This document shows, one piece after another, positions 9,254-16,144 of a stretch of DNA of 56,494 bases. The notes under the pieces are model-generated. The model saw only the letters and a list, made by a program, of their open reading frames with translations, was not told the origin of the DNA and searched no databases. Positions within the stretch are counted from its first letter, which is position 1, and each line of letters begins with the position of its first letter. Source of the DNA: Archangium gephyra (GTDB lineage: Bacteria > Myxococcota > Myxococcia > Myxococcales > Myxococcaceae); NCBI GenBank assembly GCA_003243425.1, contig QFQP01000044.1:1-56494 (forward strand), written 5' to 3'. The position numbers and the translations under genes are program-made.

Positions 9254-9281
9254 TGGGGGGGGAGGCCGAGCTACCTGCGAA

Positions 9282-10232
9282 TCACGGCGCGCAGGTGCAC
9301 GGGTTCTGCGGGTTCGTCGGCAAGCAGTAGCCGATGCGGCACTCGAGCCCCGAACCGCACTGCGACTGCGTGGTGCAGTGATCGCGGCAGTTGCCGTCGA
9401 CGCAGTCCTGCGTCGCCGCGCAGTGCGCGCTCGTGCTGCAGGTACCGGCCGGGCGCGGCTTGCACAGACCGCCCTGGCAAGAGTCGGTCGCGCTGCACTG
9501 CGCGTCGGTGGTGCAGCCGGCGACGCACGTGGAGTTGATGCACCACGAGCCCATCGCGCAATCGGAGTTCAGCGTGCAGCCGGTGGTGCCCGTGCCGCCG
9601 CCCGTCGAGCCGGAGCCGCCGCCGGTGGTGCCCGTGCCACCACCCGTCGAGCCGGAGCCGCCACCCGTGGCGCCCGTGCCGCCGCCGGTCGAACCGGCGC
9701 CGCCGCCCGTGGCGCCCGAACCACCGCCGGTCGAGCCGCTGCCGCCGCCCGTGCCGCCATCGGGGAGCTGGCCGCCGGCGCAGAAGCCGCTTTCACACGT
9801 CTGACCCGCCGCGCAGTCGCTGTTCGAATCGCAGGGGCGCACGCAGTAGCCGTTGATGCAGGTGTCGAGACCGCACTGGTTCGACGACGTGCACTGGTGC
9901 GAGCCGGGAGGAACGTTGGTGCACGTGCCGGCCTTGCAGAACTGACCCGAGCCACACTGCGAGTTGCTGGTGCACGCCGCCTGGCAACGGCCCCCGGTGC
10001 AGACCTGGTTGTTGCCGCAGTCGTCGTTGTCGCTGCAACGCGGGCGCGGGTTGCATTGACCGGCGCTGCACGTGCAGCTCGAGTGGCAATCGGAGTCGTC
10101 GGTACACGCCCAGCCGGGGCACCCGAACGTACATTCCGAGAACTCACCCTCGGTGTTGATGATGGTGCAGCCGCTCATGGCGAACAGCGGCAGCGCGAGC
10201 AGCGCCAGGCTTCGAATCGATCGCAGGTTCAT
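9282..10232 (-). CDS. Cys-rich repeat lipoprotein with TGGG linker (316 aa)
   Basis: The start is the ATG at 10232, preceded by GGAAAGACC and followed by a lipoprotein signal ending in the lipobox FAMSGC; the frame is open further upstream but lacks family features. The mature protein has repeated Dickkopf/EB-like Cys modules of the kind CxxDxQCxxxxxCxxGxC before and after a flexible linker of TGGGSG/TGGGTG units (about residues 155-215). Such proteins are abundant on myxobacterial outer membranes, with unknown function. It is a single gene, ended by the palindromic terminator downstream and divergent from an ECF sigma factor gene, which suggests but does not show that the sigma factor could control it. 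Confidence 0.85.
   Translation of the reverse strand: MNLRSIRSLALLALPLFAMSGCTIINTEGEFSECTFGCPGWACTDDSDCHSSCTCSAGQCNPRPRCSDNDDCGNNQVCTGGRCQAACTSNSQCGSGQFCKAGTCTNVPPGSHQCTSSNQCGLDTCINGYCVRPCDSNSDCAAGQTCESGFCAGGQLPDGGTGGGSGSTGGGSGATGGGAGSTGGGTGATGGGSGSTGGGTGTTGGGSGSTGGGTGTTGCTLNSDCAMGSWCINSTCVAGCTTDAQCSATDSCQGGLCKPRPAGTCSTSAHCAATQDCVDGNCRDHCTTQSQCGSGLECRIGYCLPTNPQNPCTCAP
9583..9768 (-). repeat. 18-bp repeats encoding TGGGSG/TGGGTG
   Basis: About ten imperfect 18-base units encode the hexapeptide linker inside the Cys-rich lipoprotein. Third-position variation shows they are old, not a fresh expansion. Confidence 0.8.
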
Positions 10233-10293
10233 GTGGTCTTTCCGGGTGGGTGGCGGCGCTCTCTCCTCGCCGCGACACCTGCTTTCGATGCCG

Positions 10294-10340
10294 GTCGGTT
10301 CGAAAACGATCATCGCCTCGTGCGACTGATCGAAACCGAC
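10294..10340. promoter_or_regulatory. Interrupted inverted repeat in a divergent promoter region
   Basis: GTCGGTT (10294-10300) pairs with AACCGAC (10334-10340), and inside it GATCA (10308-10312) pairs with TGATC (10327-10331). It lies between the lipoprotein start (10232) and the sigma factor start (10452). It could be an operator or an RNA hairpin in a leader; the evidence is symmetry alone. Confidence 0.35.
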
Positions 10341-10451
10341 TTTCCCGGCATCAAAAGGTGCATGAACGAGTTGGCGCCCTCGACCCCAGCGTTTTCGCGT
10401 GAATACGCGGGCTCATCGCGCCGTCTCGCTGCACAGCCTCGGAGGTCACTC

Positions 10452-11069
10452 GTGTCTGCTGAAGCGCTGCCGTTACCGAGGCTGGTTCCCACGCCGCCTC
10501 CGACGGGTCAGTCGGAAGCGCGGTTGTTGCGCCTCGTCGACCGCATCAAGAAGGACGATGTGCTGGCGTTCGAGGAGCTGTACCGGCTCACGCGGGACGA
10601 CGTGTCACGCACCCTGTTTCATCTCGTCGGTGCGCGGCCGGACCTCGAGGACATGATTCAGGACACGTACCTGCGGCTGCTCAAGGCGGTGCCGGGCTTC
10701 CGTGGCGAATCGCAGTTCCGCACGTTCCTCTACCGGGTGTGCGCCAACGTGGCGTTGATGAACCTGCGGTGGTGGCGCCGTCGCCGCGAAGACCCGACCG
10801 CTGAACTGCCCGACGGCATCGACTTCGGTGAAGACCCGGAGCGTGCGGCGCAAGCCGCGCAGGCCTCGCGCCTGGTTCACCGCGCACTCGAGAAGCTCGG
10901 CGCCAAGAAGCGGATCGTCTTCGTGTACCACGAGCTGTGCGGCATGGGCCCGGAGGAGATCGCACAGATCGTCGGTGCCTCGTACAACACCGTGAGATCC
11001 CGCCTGCATCACGCGCGGCTCGAATTCTCGGCAGCACTCAAAGAGCTCGCGCGCGTGGAGGCCGCCTAA
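10452..11069 (+). CDS. ECF-type RNA polymerase sigma factor (205 aa)
   Basis: Sigma region 2 is clear (FEELYRLTRDDVSRTLF, DLEDMIQDTYLRLLKAVPGFRGES, FLYRVCANVALMNLRWWRRR), and region 4 is a typical helix-turn-helix (HELCGMGPEEIAQIVGASYNTVRSRLHHAR). I chose the GTG at 10452 because GGAGG (10441-10445) lies six bases before it; an in-frame ATG at 10362 with AAAAGG upstream would add 30 Pro/Ser-rich residues and cannot be excluded. The next gene, encoding a zinc-finger/FecR anti-sigma factor, starts at the very next base, so the two form the usual sigma/anti-sigma pair that responds to an envelope signal. Confidence 0.92.
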   Translation: MSAEALPLPRLVPTPPPTGQSEARLLRLVDRIKKDDVLAFEELYRLTRDDVSRTLFHLVGARPDLEDMIQDTYLRLLKAVPGFRGESQFRTFLYRVCANVALMNLRWWRRRREDPTAELPDGIDFGEDPERAAQAAQASRLVHRALEKLGAKKRIVFVYHELCGMGPEEIAQIVGASYNTVRSRLHHARLEFSAALKELARVEAA

Positions 11070-12698
11070 ATGACCACGCACGACATGCAGCTGTGGTCCT
11101 TCGCGACGAAGGAGCTCGAGCTGGGCGAACACCGCTTCATTCAGTCGCACCTCGACGATTGCCCCGAGTGCGTGGAGCAGCTCGCGGCGATTCAGGTCGC
11201 CCAGGAGGCGCTCGAGCTGGCGCGCGCCGCGACGCCGAAGGTGGCGTGGCTCAAGGTCGACGAGCGCATCGGCGCGATGGTCGAGAAGCGGCTGGCTCGC
11301 CAGGCACGCCGGCCGATGTTCGTGCGCCTCGCGTTCGTCGGGGCGTTCTCGATGGCGGCGGCGATCGCGCTGTTCTTCTTCACGCGCCCGCAACCGGCGG
11401 AGGTCGAGCTCGTTCCGCCCGTCGCGTCGGTCCCCGAAGCCTGGGCGCGCGTGGACCGGGCCGAAGGGCTGTCGTTGGTGAACGGCGGCGGTGAGATCGT
11501 CGATGGCACCGAGCTGCGCGGCGGTGACGTGTTGCGCACCTCGATGGTGGGTCGCGCGTTCGTGCACCTGCCCGACATGAGTCACGTTCGGGTCGGCGGC
11601 GGTTCGCAGGTGACGCTGACGCGGTCTGATGCCGACGACGTGGCGCTCACCCTCGAACGCGGAATGGTCGCGGTGCGCGCGTCGCACCAGCCGCGCAAAG
11701 ACTTCGTGATTCACACCGGCGGCGTCTCAGTACACGTGGTCGGCACCGTCTTCGGAGTCACCAACGACGCCGATGCCGTCGAGGTGTCGGTGACCGAAGG
11801 CAAGGTGCGCGTCGAGCTGCCGAACGGCGAACAGCTGTTCGTCGAGCCCGGTCAGCGGCTCCGCTTCGATTCGCACACCCAGAAGGTCAAGCGGCTCAAG
11901 GTCACGCCAGCTGCGTCGCGCGAACTCAACGAGATCGCCGCGGTCGCCGATGCCACGGCTTCCGTCGAACAGCGCGCCATGGTGCCGGCCGCGGGAGGCA
12001 CGCCGTCATCGCCGCCGATGATCGTCGCCCAGGGAACTCCGCGCACGTTGCCGCGCATCTCTGCAGCAGAATCGCGTGCTCGTCAGGTGACCGCGCCGAC
12101 GTCGCTGGCGTCGGAGGAGCTCGCGCCGTTGCCGAAGCTCGCGGAGCAGCCGAAGACCGAGGTCGTCATCGAAGCGCCTCCCGACGTGTGGCCGACGCTG
12201 GGTGGTGGCGAAGTGATTCGAGGGGTCCCGCCGCGTCGCGACGAGGTCGAGCCCGTCTCGCAGCCGACCGAGTGGGCCGTCGCTCCGACGCCCGTGGTTC
12301 AGGAAGACGAATGGGCCGAGCTCCCGGTGAAGTCGATCGCGCGCCTGAACGAAGAAGAACCGCAAGCCGTGGTGGTCGAAGCGCCGAAGCCCGTCGTTCA
12401 GAAGGCCGAAGCGGCGGTCACCTCGAAACCGATGGCGACGGATCTCGAGGCCATCTTCATGCAGCGCGCCGATGATTCCCTGAGCAAGGGCAACTGCGAC
12501 CGCTTCCTGCTCGGCCTCGAGGACATCGCGCAAGACGGACAGCGCAACGGCCGTTCGGAGTTCGCGCGGGTGCTCCGCGCGCGCTGCTTCGATTCGCAGA
12601 TGCGGCCGCGTCAGGCGATGAACGAGTACCGCAAGTACGTCGACGAATACCCCAGGGGCGCACACCTCGCCGAGGCGCAGCGGGCGCTGGGGCAGTGA
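11070..12698 (+). CDS. Transmembrane anti-sigma factor with FecR domain (542 aa)
   Basis: The N terminus has an anti-sigma zinc-binding motif (Hx3Cx2C: His27, Cys31, Cys34 in HLDDCPEC). A single membrane helix is near 88-108 (LAFVGAFSMAAAIALFFF). The periplasmic part begins with a FecR domain (about 140-270, with VRVGGGSQVTL, GGVSVHVVGTVFGV, VTEGKVRVELPNG and EPGQRLRFD), followed by a long Pro/Glu-rich stretch and a C-terminal TPR-like region (FARVLRARCFDSQMRPRQAM). It is expected to hold the sigma factor at the membrane and release it on a periplasmic signal. It is longer than classic FecR because of the C-terminal extension. No TonB receptor gene is nearby, so iron uptake is not implied. 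Confidence 0.9.
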   Translation: MTTHDMQLWSFATKELELGEHRFIQSHLDDCPECVEQLAAIQVAQEALELARAATPKVAWLKVDERIGAMVEKRLARQARRPMFVRLAFVGAFSMAAAIALFFFTRPQPAEVELVPPVASVPEAWARVDRAEGLSLVNGGGEIVDGTELRGGDVLRTSMVGRAFVHLPDMSHVRVGGGSQVTLTRSDADDVALTLERGMVAVRASHQPRKDFVIHTGGVSVHVVGTVFGVTNDADAVEVSVTEGKVRVELPNGEQLFVEPGQRLRFDSHTQKVKRLKVTPAASRELNEIAAVADATASVEQRAMVPAAGGTPSSPPMIVAQGTPRTLPRISAAESRARQVTAPTSLASEELAPLPKLAEQPKTEVVIEAPPDVWPTLGGGEVIRGVPPRRDEVEPVSQPTEWAVAPTPVVQEDEWAELPVKSIARLNEEEPQAVVVEAPKPVVQKAEAAVTSKPMATDLEAIFMQRADDSLSKGNCDRFLLGLEDIAQDGQRNGRSEFARVLRARCFDSQMRPRQAMNEYRKYVDEYPRGAHLAEAQRALGQ

Positions 12699-12699
12699 C

Positions 12700-13089
12700 T
12701 CAAAGGCGGGCGTGAACCCGGGCGAGCTTCTCGCGGACCTCCCCGGCGAGCGCGGCCAGCGCCGGAGACAGGAGCGGAGCCAGGGTTTGCGCGGGGTCCA
12801 CCAGGCGCACCACGACCTCGCCGGGCCCGGCTTCAGAGAGCGTCACGTTGCACGGCAGCATGAGCCCCGCGGCCGGGTCTTCACTGAGCGCGCGGTGCGC
12901 GAACGCGGGGTTGCACGCGCCGAGAATCAGGTAGCGGGGAAAGTCGACCCCCAGCTTCTCTTTGAGCGTGGCCTCGACGTCGATTCGGGTCAGCACGCCG
13001 AACCCTTCGGTTTTCAATACTTCTTTCACGTGCGCCTCGGCGTCGGCCCACGGCATCGTCAGACGTTTCGTCATTCCCGGAGTGGTCAT
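12700..13089 (-). CDS. DUF302 family protein (129 aa)
   Basis: The family motifs are visible: a GFGVLTRIDV strand, LGACNPAFAHRAL and DPAAGLMLPCNVTL, with two conserved cysteines. The start is taken at the ATG at 13089 (MTTPGMTKRL); residues upstream in frame look like translated promoter DNA. DUF302 proteins are small soluble proteins often found with heavy-metal or sulfur-stress genes, with no proven reaction. Here the gene diverges from an operon encoding an ETHE1-like enzyme, a rhodanese and a YeiH-type exporter, which places it in a likely reactive-sulfur response. It stops one base after the convergent anti-sigma gene. Confidence 0.88.
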   Translation of the reverse strand: MTTPGMTKRLTMPWADAEAHVKEVLKTEGFGVLTRIDVEATLKEKLGVDFPRYLILGACNPAFAHRALSEDPAAGLMLPCNVTLSEAGPGEVVVRLVDPAQTLAPLLSPALAALAGEVREKLARVHARL

Positions 13090-13093
13090 GCGG

Positions 13094-13154
13094 GTGAGAG
13101 CGCGCCGGTGGGGAAAACGATTCGTGAATCGTTTTTCGCGCGCCGTGCTCTCAC
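13094..13154. promoter_or_regulatory. Nested inverted repeats between divergent sulfur-cluster genes
   Basis: The inner repeat is AAAACGATTC (13114-13123), GT, GAATCGTTTT (13126-13135), a perfect 10+2+10 palindrome. The outer repeat is GTGAGAGC (13094-13101) and GCTCTCAC (13147-13154), almost concentric with it; GCGCGC stretches in both arms can pair as well. It fills the 70 bases between the DUF302 start (13089) and the small Cys-protein start (13160). The inner palindrome looks like an operator for a dimeric repressor. The whole could also fold as a cruciform or leader hairpin. No known binding protein is assigned. Confidence 0.55.
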
Positions 13155-13159
13155 GCGGC

Positions 13160-13345
13160 ATGTGCTACCGAACGACGTGTCCGAAATGCCAGAAGGCGAC
13201 CTGGGGTGGCTGCGGCCGCCACATCGAGTCGGCGTTGGCAGGGGTCCCTCAGGCCGAGCGCTGCCGCTGTAACGAAGCGCCTGTGCCGAAGACGAACGAG
13301 CCGCCCCGGCCTCCACGGTCGCGCTGGTGGCCATTCGGAAACTGA
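13160..13345 (+). CDS. Small Cys-rich protein MCYRTTCPKC family (61 aa)
   Basis: This short gene encodes MCYRTTCPKCQKATWGGCGR followed by HIESALAGVP and a CRC motif, then a Pro/Arg tail ending WWPFGN. I recognise the N-terminal pattern (CxTTCPKCxKxTWxGCGxH) as a widespread small protein of unknown function in bacteria and fungi. It has six cysteines, including CPKC and CRC, so metal, Fe-S or persulfide chemistry is plausible. It is the first gene of the plus-strand sulfur operon, 2 bases before the persulfide dioxygenase gene. The ATG at 13160 lies just after the nested inverted repeat. Confidence 0.78.
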   Translation: MCYRTTCPKCQKATWGGCGRHIESALAGVPQAERCRCNEAPVPKTNEPPRPPRSRWWPFGN

Positions 13346-13347
13346 CG

Positions 13348-14118
13348 ATGGACATCGTCTCCAGGCGACACGACGCGACGGGCACGCTCACGCACCTCGT
13401 CATCGAAGGTGACGACGCGGTGCTGATCGACCCGGTGCTCGATTTCGACGCGGCGACCGGCGTGACGTCGACGGAGACGCTCGAGTCCTGGCGGGCGCTC
13501 GTCGCGCTGCGGCGGGTGCGGGTGCACGCGGTGCTCGAGACGCACGTTCACGCGGATCACCTGTCCGGTGCGCGCTGGTGGAAGGCGCAGCTGGGGGGGC
13601 AGGTGCTCATCGGTCGCCGCGTCACCGAAGTGCAGGAGCGCTTCGGCGGCGTGCCGGGCGCGGGCTTCGATCGGCTCGTTCGTGATGGTGAGGTGCTGCA
13701 CCTGGGCGCGGTGACGGTCGAGGTGCGCGAGACGCCGGGCCATACCCCGGCATGCGTCAGTTACCGCGTGGGCGACGCGGTCTTCACTGGAGACGCGCTG
13801 TGCAACCCCGACAACGGCGTGGGGCGCTGCGACTTTCCCGGTGGTGACGCGCGGGTGCTGTATTCATCGATTCGCGGGAAGCTCTTCACCTTGCCGCCCG
13901 AGACGCGCGTGTTCGCGGGTCACGACTACCCGGTGAACGGCCGCGGCGTGCAGTTCTCCTCGACCATCGGCGAGCAGCGCGCACACAACGTGCAGCTTCG
14001 TGACGGCATCAGCGTCGAGACCTTCGTCGAGGCGCGCGCCGCCAGAGATGCCTCGCTGGCACCGCCGAGGCTGATGGCACCGTCGTTGAAGGCCAACATC
14101 GGCGCGGCTGCGCGTTAA
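13348..14118 (+). CDS. ETHE1/Blh-like persulfide dioxygenase (MBL fold, 256 aa)
   Basis: Persulfide dioxygenases oxidise glutathione persulfide to sulfite with a mononuclear iron. The metal motif THVHADHLSG (His66, His68, Asp70, His71) is present, along with TPGHTPACVSY, FTGDALC, the family-typical GRCDFPGGD stretch and the C-terminal AGHDYP. This set matches the ETHE1-like branch better than lactamase, glyoxalase II or lactonase branches. I chose the ATG at 13348, just past the previous stop; a GTG at 13327 would overlap that gene. It sits in a five-gene operon with a rhodanese and a YeiH exporter, a common partnership in sulfide detoxification. Confidence 0.88.
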   Translation: MDIVSRRHDATGTLTHLVIEGDDAVLIDPVLDFDAATGVTSTETLESWRALVALRRVRVHAVLETHVHADHLSGARWWKAQLGGQVLIGRRVTEVQERFGGVPGAGFDRLVRDGEVLHLGAVTVEVRETPGHTPACVSYRVGDAVFTGDALCNPDNGVGRCDFPGGDARVLYSSIRGKLFTLPPETRVFAGHDYPVNGRGVQFSSTIGEQRAHNVQLRDGISVETFVEARAARDASLAPPRLMAPSLKANIGAAAR

Positions 14119-14127
14119 AGAAGGTGC

Positions 14128-14928
14128 GTGTCTTCGACCATGTCCGACGAAGCGCTGGTGACTGCCGCACGCGATGGAGATCGGCGCGCGGCCGACGAGT
14201 TGCTGGCGCGCTACGAGCCACGCATCTACCGCTTCGGGTTGCGTATGTGCGCGAACGAAGCGGACGCGCGCGACGTGCTGCAGGAGACCCTGCTCGCGGC
14301 CTTTCGAAACCTCGGCTCGTTCCGGGGTGATGCGCGCCTCTCGACGTGGCTCTTTCAGATCGCCCGCTCGTTCTGCACCCGGCAGCGGCGCCTGCGTGAC
14401 GGTGAGCCGGCGGCCCACGAGCCCGACGATGCTCCGGAAGTGTTGCGCCTCGAAGGTGGCGCCTCGCCGAGTGACGAGCAGGTGCACGCGCGCATGGTCG
14501 GCGAGGTGATTCAGCTGGCCATCGCCTCGCTTCCGCTCGACGCACGCGAGGCGCTGGTGCTGCGCGACGTGGAAGGGCTCGACACCCGCGAGGCGGCGGA
14601 GGTCGCGGGGGTCGCAGAGTCGGCTTTCAAGAGCCGGCTTCACCGCGCGCGCTTGCTGCTCAAGCAGAAGCTGTCGTCGGTGCTCGACGCGCCGGGTGGG
14701 GCGGTGGAGTGCCCGGAACTGGCACAGGAGCTCGCCGCCTACGCAGGCAGCGACATCGACGAAGCCGCGTGCCTGCGCATCGAAGCGCACCTCTCGAAGT
14801 GTGCACGCTGCGCGGCGGCGTGTGAGTCGTTGAAGCAGACGGTGTCGTTGTGCCGGGCGATTCCCGGCGGTCAGGTGCCGGCGTCGGTGCAGGCAGCCGT
14901 TCGCCGCGCCATCGGCCTTCACGCATGA
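14128..14928 (+). CDS. ECF sigma factor with fused C-terminal anti-sigma zinc finger (266 aa)
   Basis: Residues 1-185 are a normal ECF sigma factor: region 2 (YEPRIYRFGLRMCANEADARD, DVLQETLLAAFRNLGSFRGD) and region 4 (LPLDAREALVLRDVEGLDTREA, AEVAGVAESAFKSRLHRARL). Residues 190-245 are a zf-HC2-type domain (Cys195, His221, Cys225, Cys228 in the order C...HLSKCARC) that usually occurs at the N terminus of a separate anti-sigma factor. So sensor and sigma factor are in one chain, and the zinc site could be redox- or persulfide-sensitive. The GTG at 14128 has AGAAGG only 3 bases upstream; the ATG at 14140 (MSDEAL) is the alternative. It lies inside the sulfur operon, 9 bases after the dioxygenase gene. 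Confidence 0.9.
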   Translation: MSSTMSDEALVTAARDGDRRAADELLARYEPRIYRFGLRMCANEADARDVLQETLLAAFRNLGSFRGDARLSTWLFQIARSFCTRQRRLRDGEPAAHEPDDAPEVLRLEGGASPSDEQVHARMVGEVIQLAIASLPLDAREALVLRDVEGLDTREAAEVAGVAESAFKSRLHRARLLLKQKLSSVLDAPGGAVECPELAQELAAYAGSDIDEAACLRIEAHLSKCARCAAACESLKQTVSLCRAIPGGQVPASVQAAVRRAIGLHA

Positions 14929-14943
14929 AACAGGAGTGAGCCC

Positions 14944-15267
14944 ATGTGGCGCTGGCTGGCGTTGTCGTTGCTGGTGAGTGGTTGTGTTCGCGGTCCCTCG
15001 TCGCCGGAGCTGGTGGAGGCGAAGGCCATGGTGGCACGTGGTGCGTTGCTGCTCGACGTGCGCACGCCCGAAGAGTTCGCGGCCGGTCACCTCGACGGTG
15101 CGGTGAACGTGCCGGTGCAGGTGCTCTCGACGTTCGAGGTGCCGAGCGATCGCGAGATCGTCGTCTACTGTCGCAGCGGCCGTCGCAGCGCCAACGCGAA
15201 GGCGATGCTCGAAGGCAGAGGCGTGAAGCGCGTCGTCGACATCGGCGGCATGTCGAACTGGAAGTGA
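14944..15267 (+). CDS. Rhodanese-domain lipoprotein (107 aa)
   Basis: A very short signal peptide ends in the lipobox LVSGC (Cys14), so the protein should be a lipoprotein facing the periplasm. A single rhodanese domain follows, with LLDVRTPEEFAAGHLDGAVNVP and the active-site loop CRSGRRS (Cys76). Such domains carry sulfane sulfur as a Cys persulfide. CAGGAG lies 9 bases upstream of the ATG. It is placed between the sigma/zinc-finger fusion and the YeiH-type exporter, with gaps of 15 and 1 bases, consistent with handling of periplasmic sulfane sulfur or thiosulfate. Confidence 0.92.
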   Translation: MWRWLALSLLVSGCVRGPSSPELVEAKAMVARGALLLDVRTPEEFAAGHLDGAVNVPVQVLSTFEVPSDREIVVYCRSGRRSANAKAMLEGRGVKRVVDIGGMSNWK

Positions 15268-15268
15268 C

Positions 15269-16144
15269 GTGGCCGCTCCGCTCGCGCTGATTCTCGGCAT
15301 CGCCCTCGCGCTCACGGTGAAGAATCCGTGGCCCGCCCAGACGAAGAAGCTGCAGACGTGGTTGCTGCAGGGCTCGGTCGTCGCGCTCGGCGCCGGCATG
15401 AACCTCAGCGTGCTGCTGCGCGTCGGCGCCTCGGGCATCGGCTACACGGTGCTCGGCATCTCGGTGACCTTCGCGCTCACCTGGGTGTTGATGAGGGTGC
15501 TGCAGACCGAGCGCGTGACTTCACTTCTCATCGGCACCGGTACGGCCATCTGCGGCGGCAGCGCCATTGCTGCGGCAGGCCCTGCCATCGGAGCGAAGAG
15601 CCACGAAATGAGCGTCGCGCTCGGCGTGGTGTTTCTGCTGAACGGGCTGGCGCTCGTCATCTTTCCGCCCATCGGGCACGCGGTCGGCATGACGCAGGCG
15701 CAGTTCGGCCTGTGGAGCGCGCTCGCGATTCACGACACCAGCTCCGTCGTCGGTGCGTCGATGCAGTACGGCCCCGACGCGCTCACGCTGGCCACCACGG
15801 TGAAGCTGGCCCGCGCGTTGTGGATCATTCCCGTCACCGCCGTGCTGGCGCGCGTCGTTCCACATGAAGGCGGCGCGACGAAGCGCAGCTACCCGTGGTT
15901 CATCGTCGCGTTCGTGGCCATGGCCGCCCTCGTCAGCTTCGTGCCGGCGCTCACGGAACCCGGAAAGCAGCTCGCTGCCCTGGCCAGGTGGACGCTGGTG
16001 GCGAGCCTCTTTTTCGTCGGCCTCGGCGTTTCGAAAGAAGCGCTCAAGCAGGTGGGCATCAAGCCCCTGATTCTCGGCGTGACGTTGTGGGTGCTGGTGT
16101 CCGCCGGAACGCTGGCGGCGATCCTCACGACTTCGGCGTCGTGA
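15269..16144 (+). CDS. YeiH-type putative sulfate/sulfur-compound exporter (UPF0324, 291 aa)
   Basis: This polytopic membrane protein has about nine hydrophobic segments and the family hallmark GTGTAICGGSAIAAAGPAIGA, plus ALAIHDTSSVVGASMQYG. The family is annotated as a putative sulfate exporter, though transport has rarely been shown. At 291 residues it is shorter than the usual 330-350, lacking about one N-terminal membrane segment; the GTG at 15269 directly follows the rhodanese stop, so a longer start would overlap that gene. It is last in the sulfur operon. Its 3' end overlaps the convergent Rsm22-like gene by 20 bases. Export of sulfite or sulfate made by the dioxygenase is a reasonable inference. 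Confidence 0.88.
   Translation: MAAPLALILGIALALTVKNPWPAQTKKLQTWLLQGSVVALGAGMNLSVLLRVGASGIGYTVLGISVTFALTWVLMRVLQTERVTSLLIGTGTAICGGSAIAAAGPAIGAKSHEMSVALGVVFLLNGLALVIFPPIGHAVGMTQAQFGLWSALAIHDTSSVVGASMQYGPDALTLATTVKLARALWIIPVTAVLARVVPHEGGATKRSYPWFIVAFVAMAALVSFVPALTEPGKQLAALARWTLVASLFFVGLGVSKEALKQVGIKPLILGVTLWVLVSAGTLAAILTTSAS

Noticed and set aside
9378..10451. N-terminal extension of the sigma factor reading frame into the lipoprotein gene
   Set aside because: Ala/Arg-rich translation antisense to a clear lipoprotein; the sigma domains start after 10452 where a GGAGG site lies.
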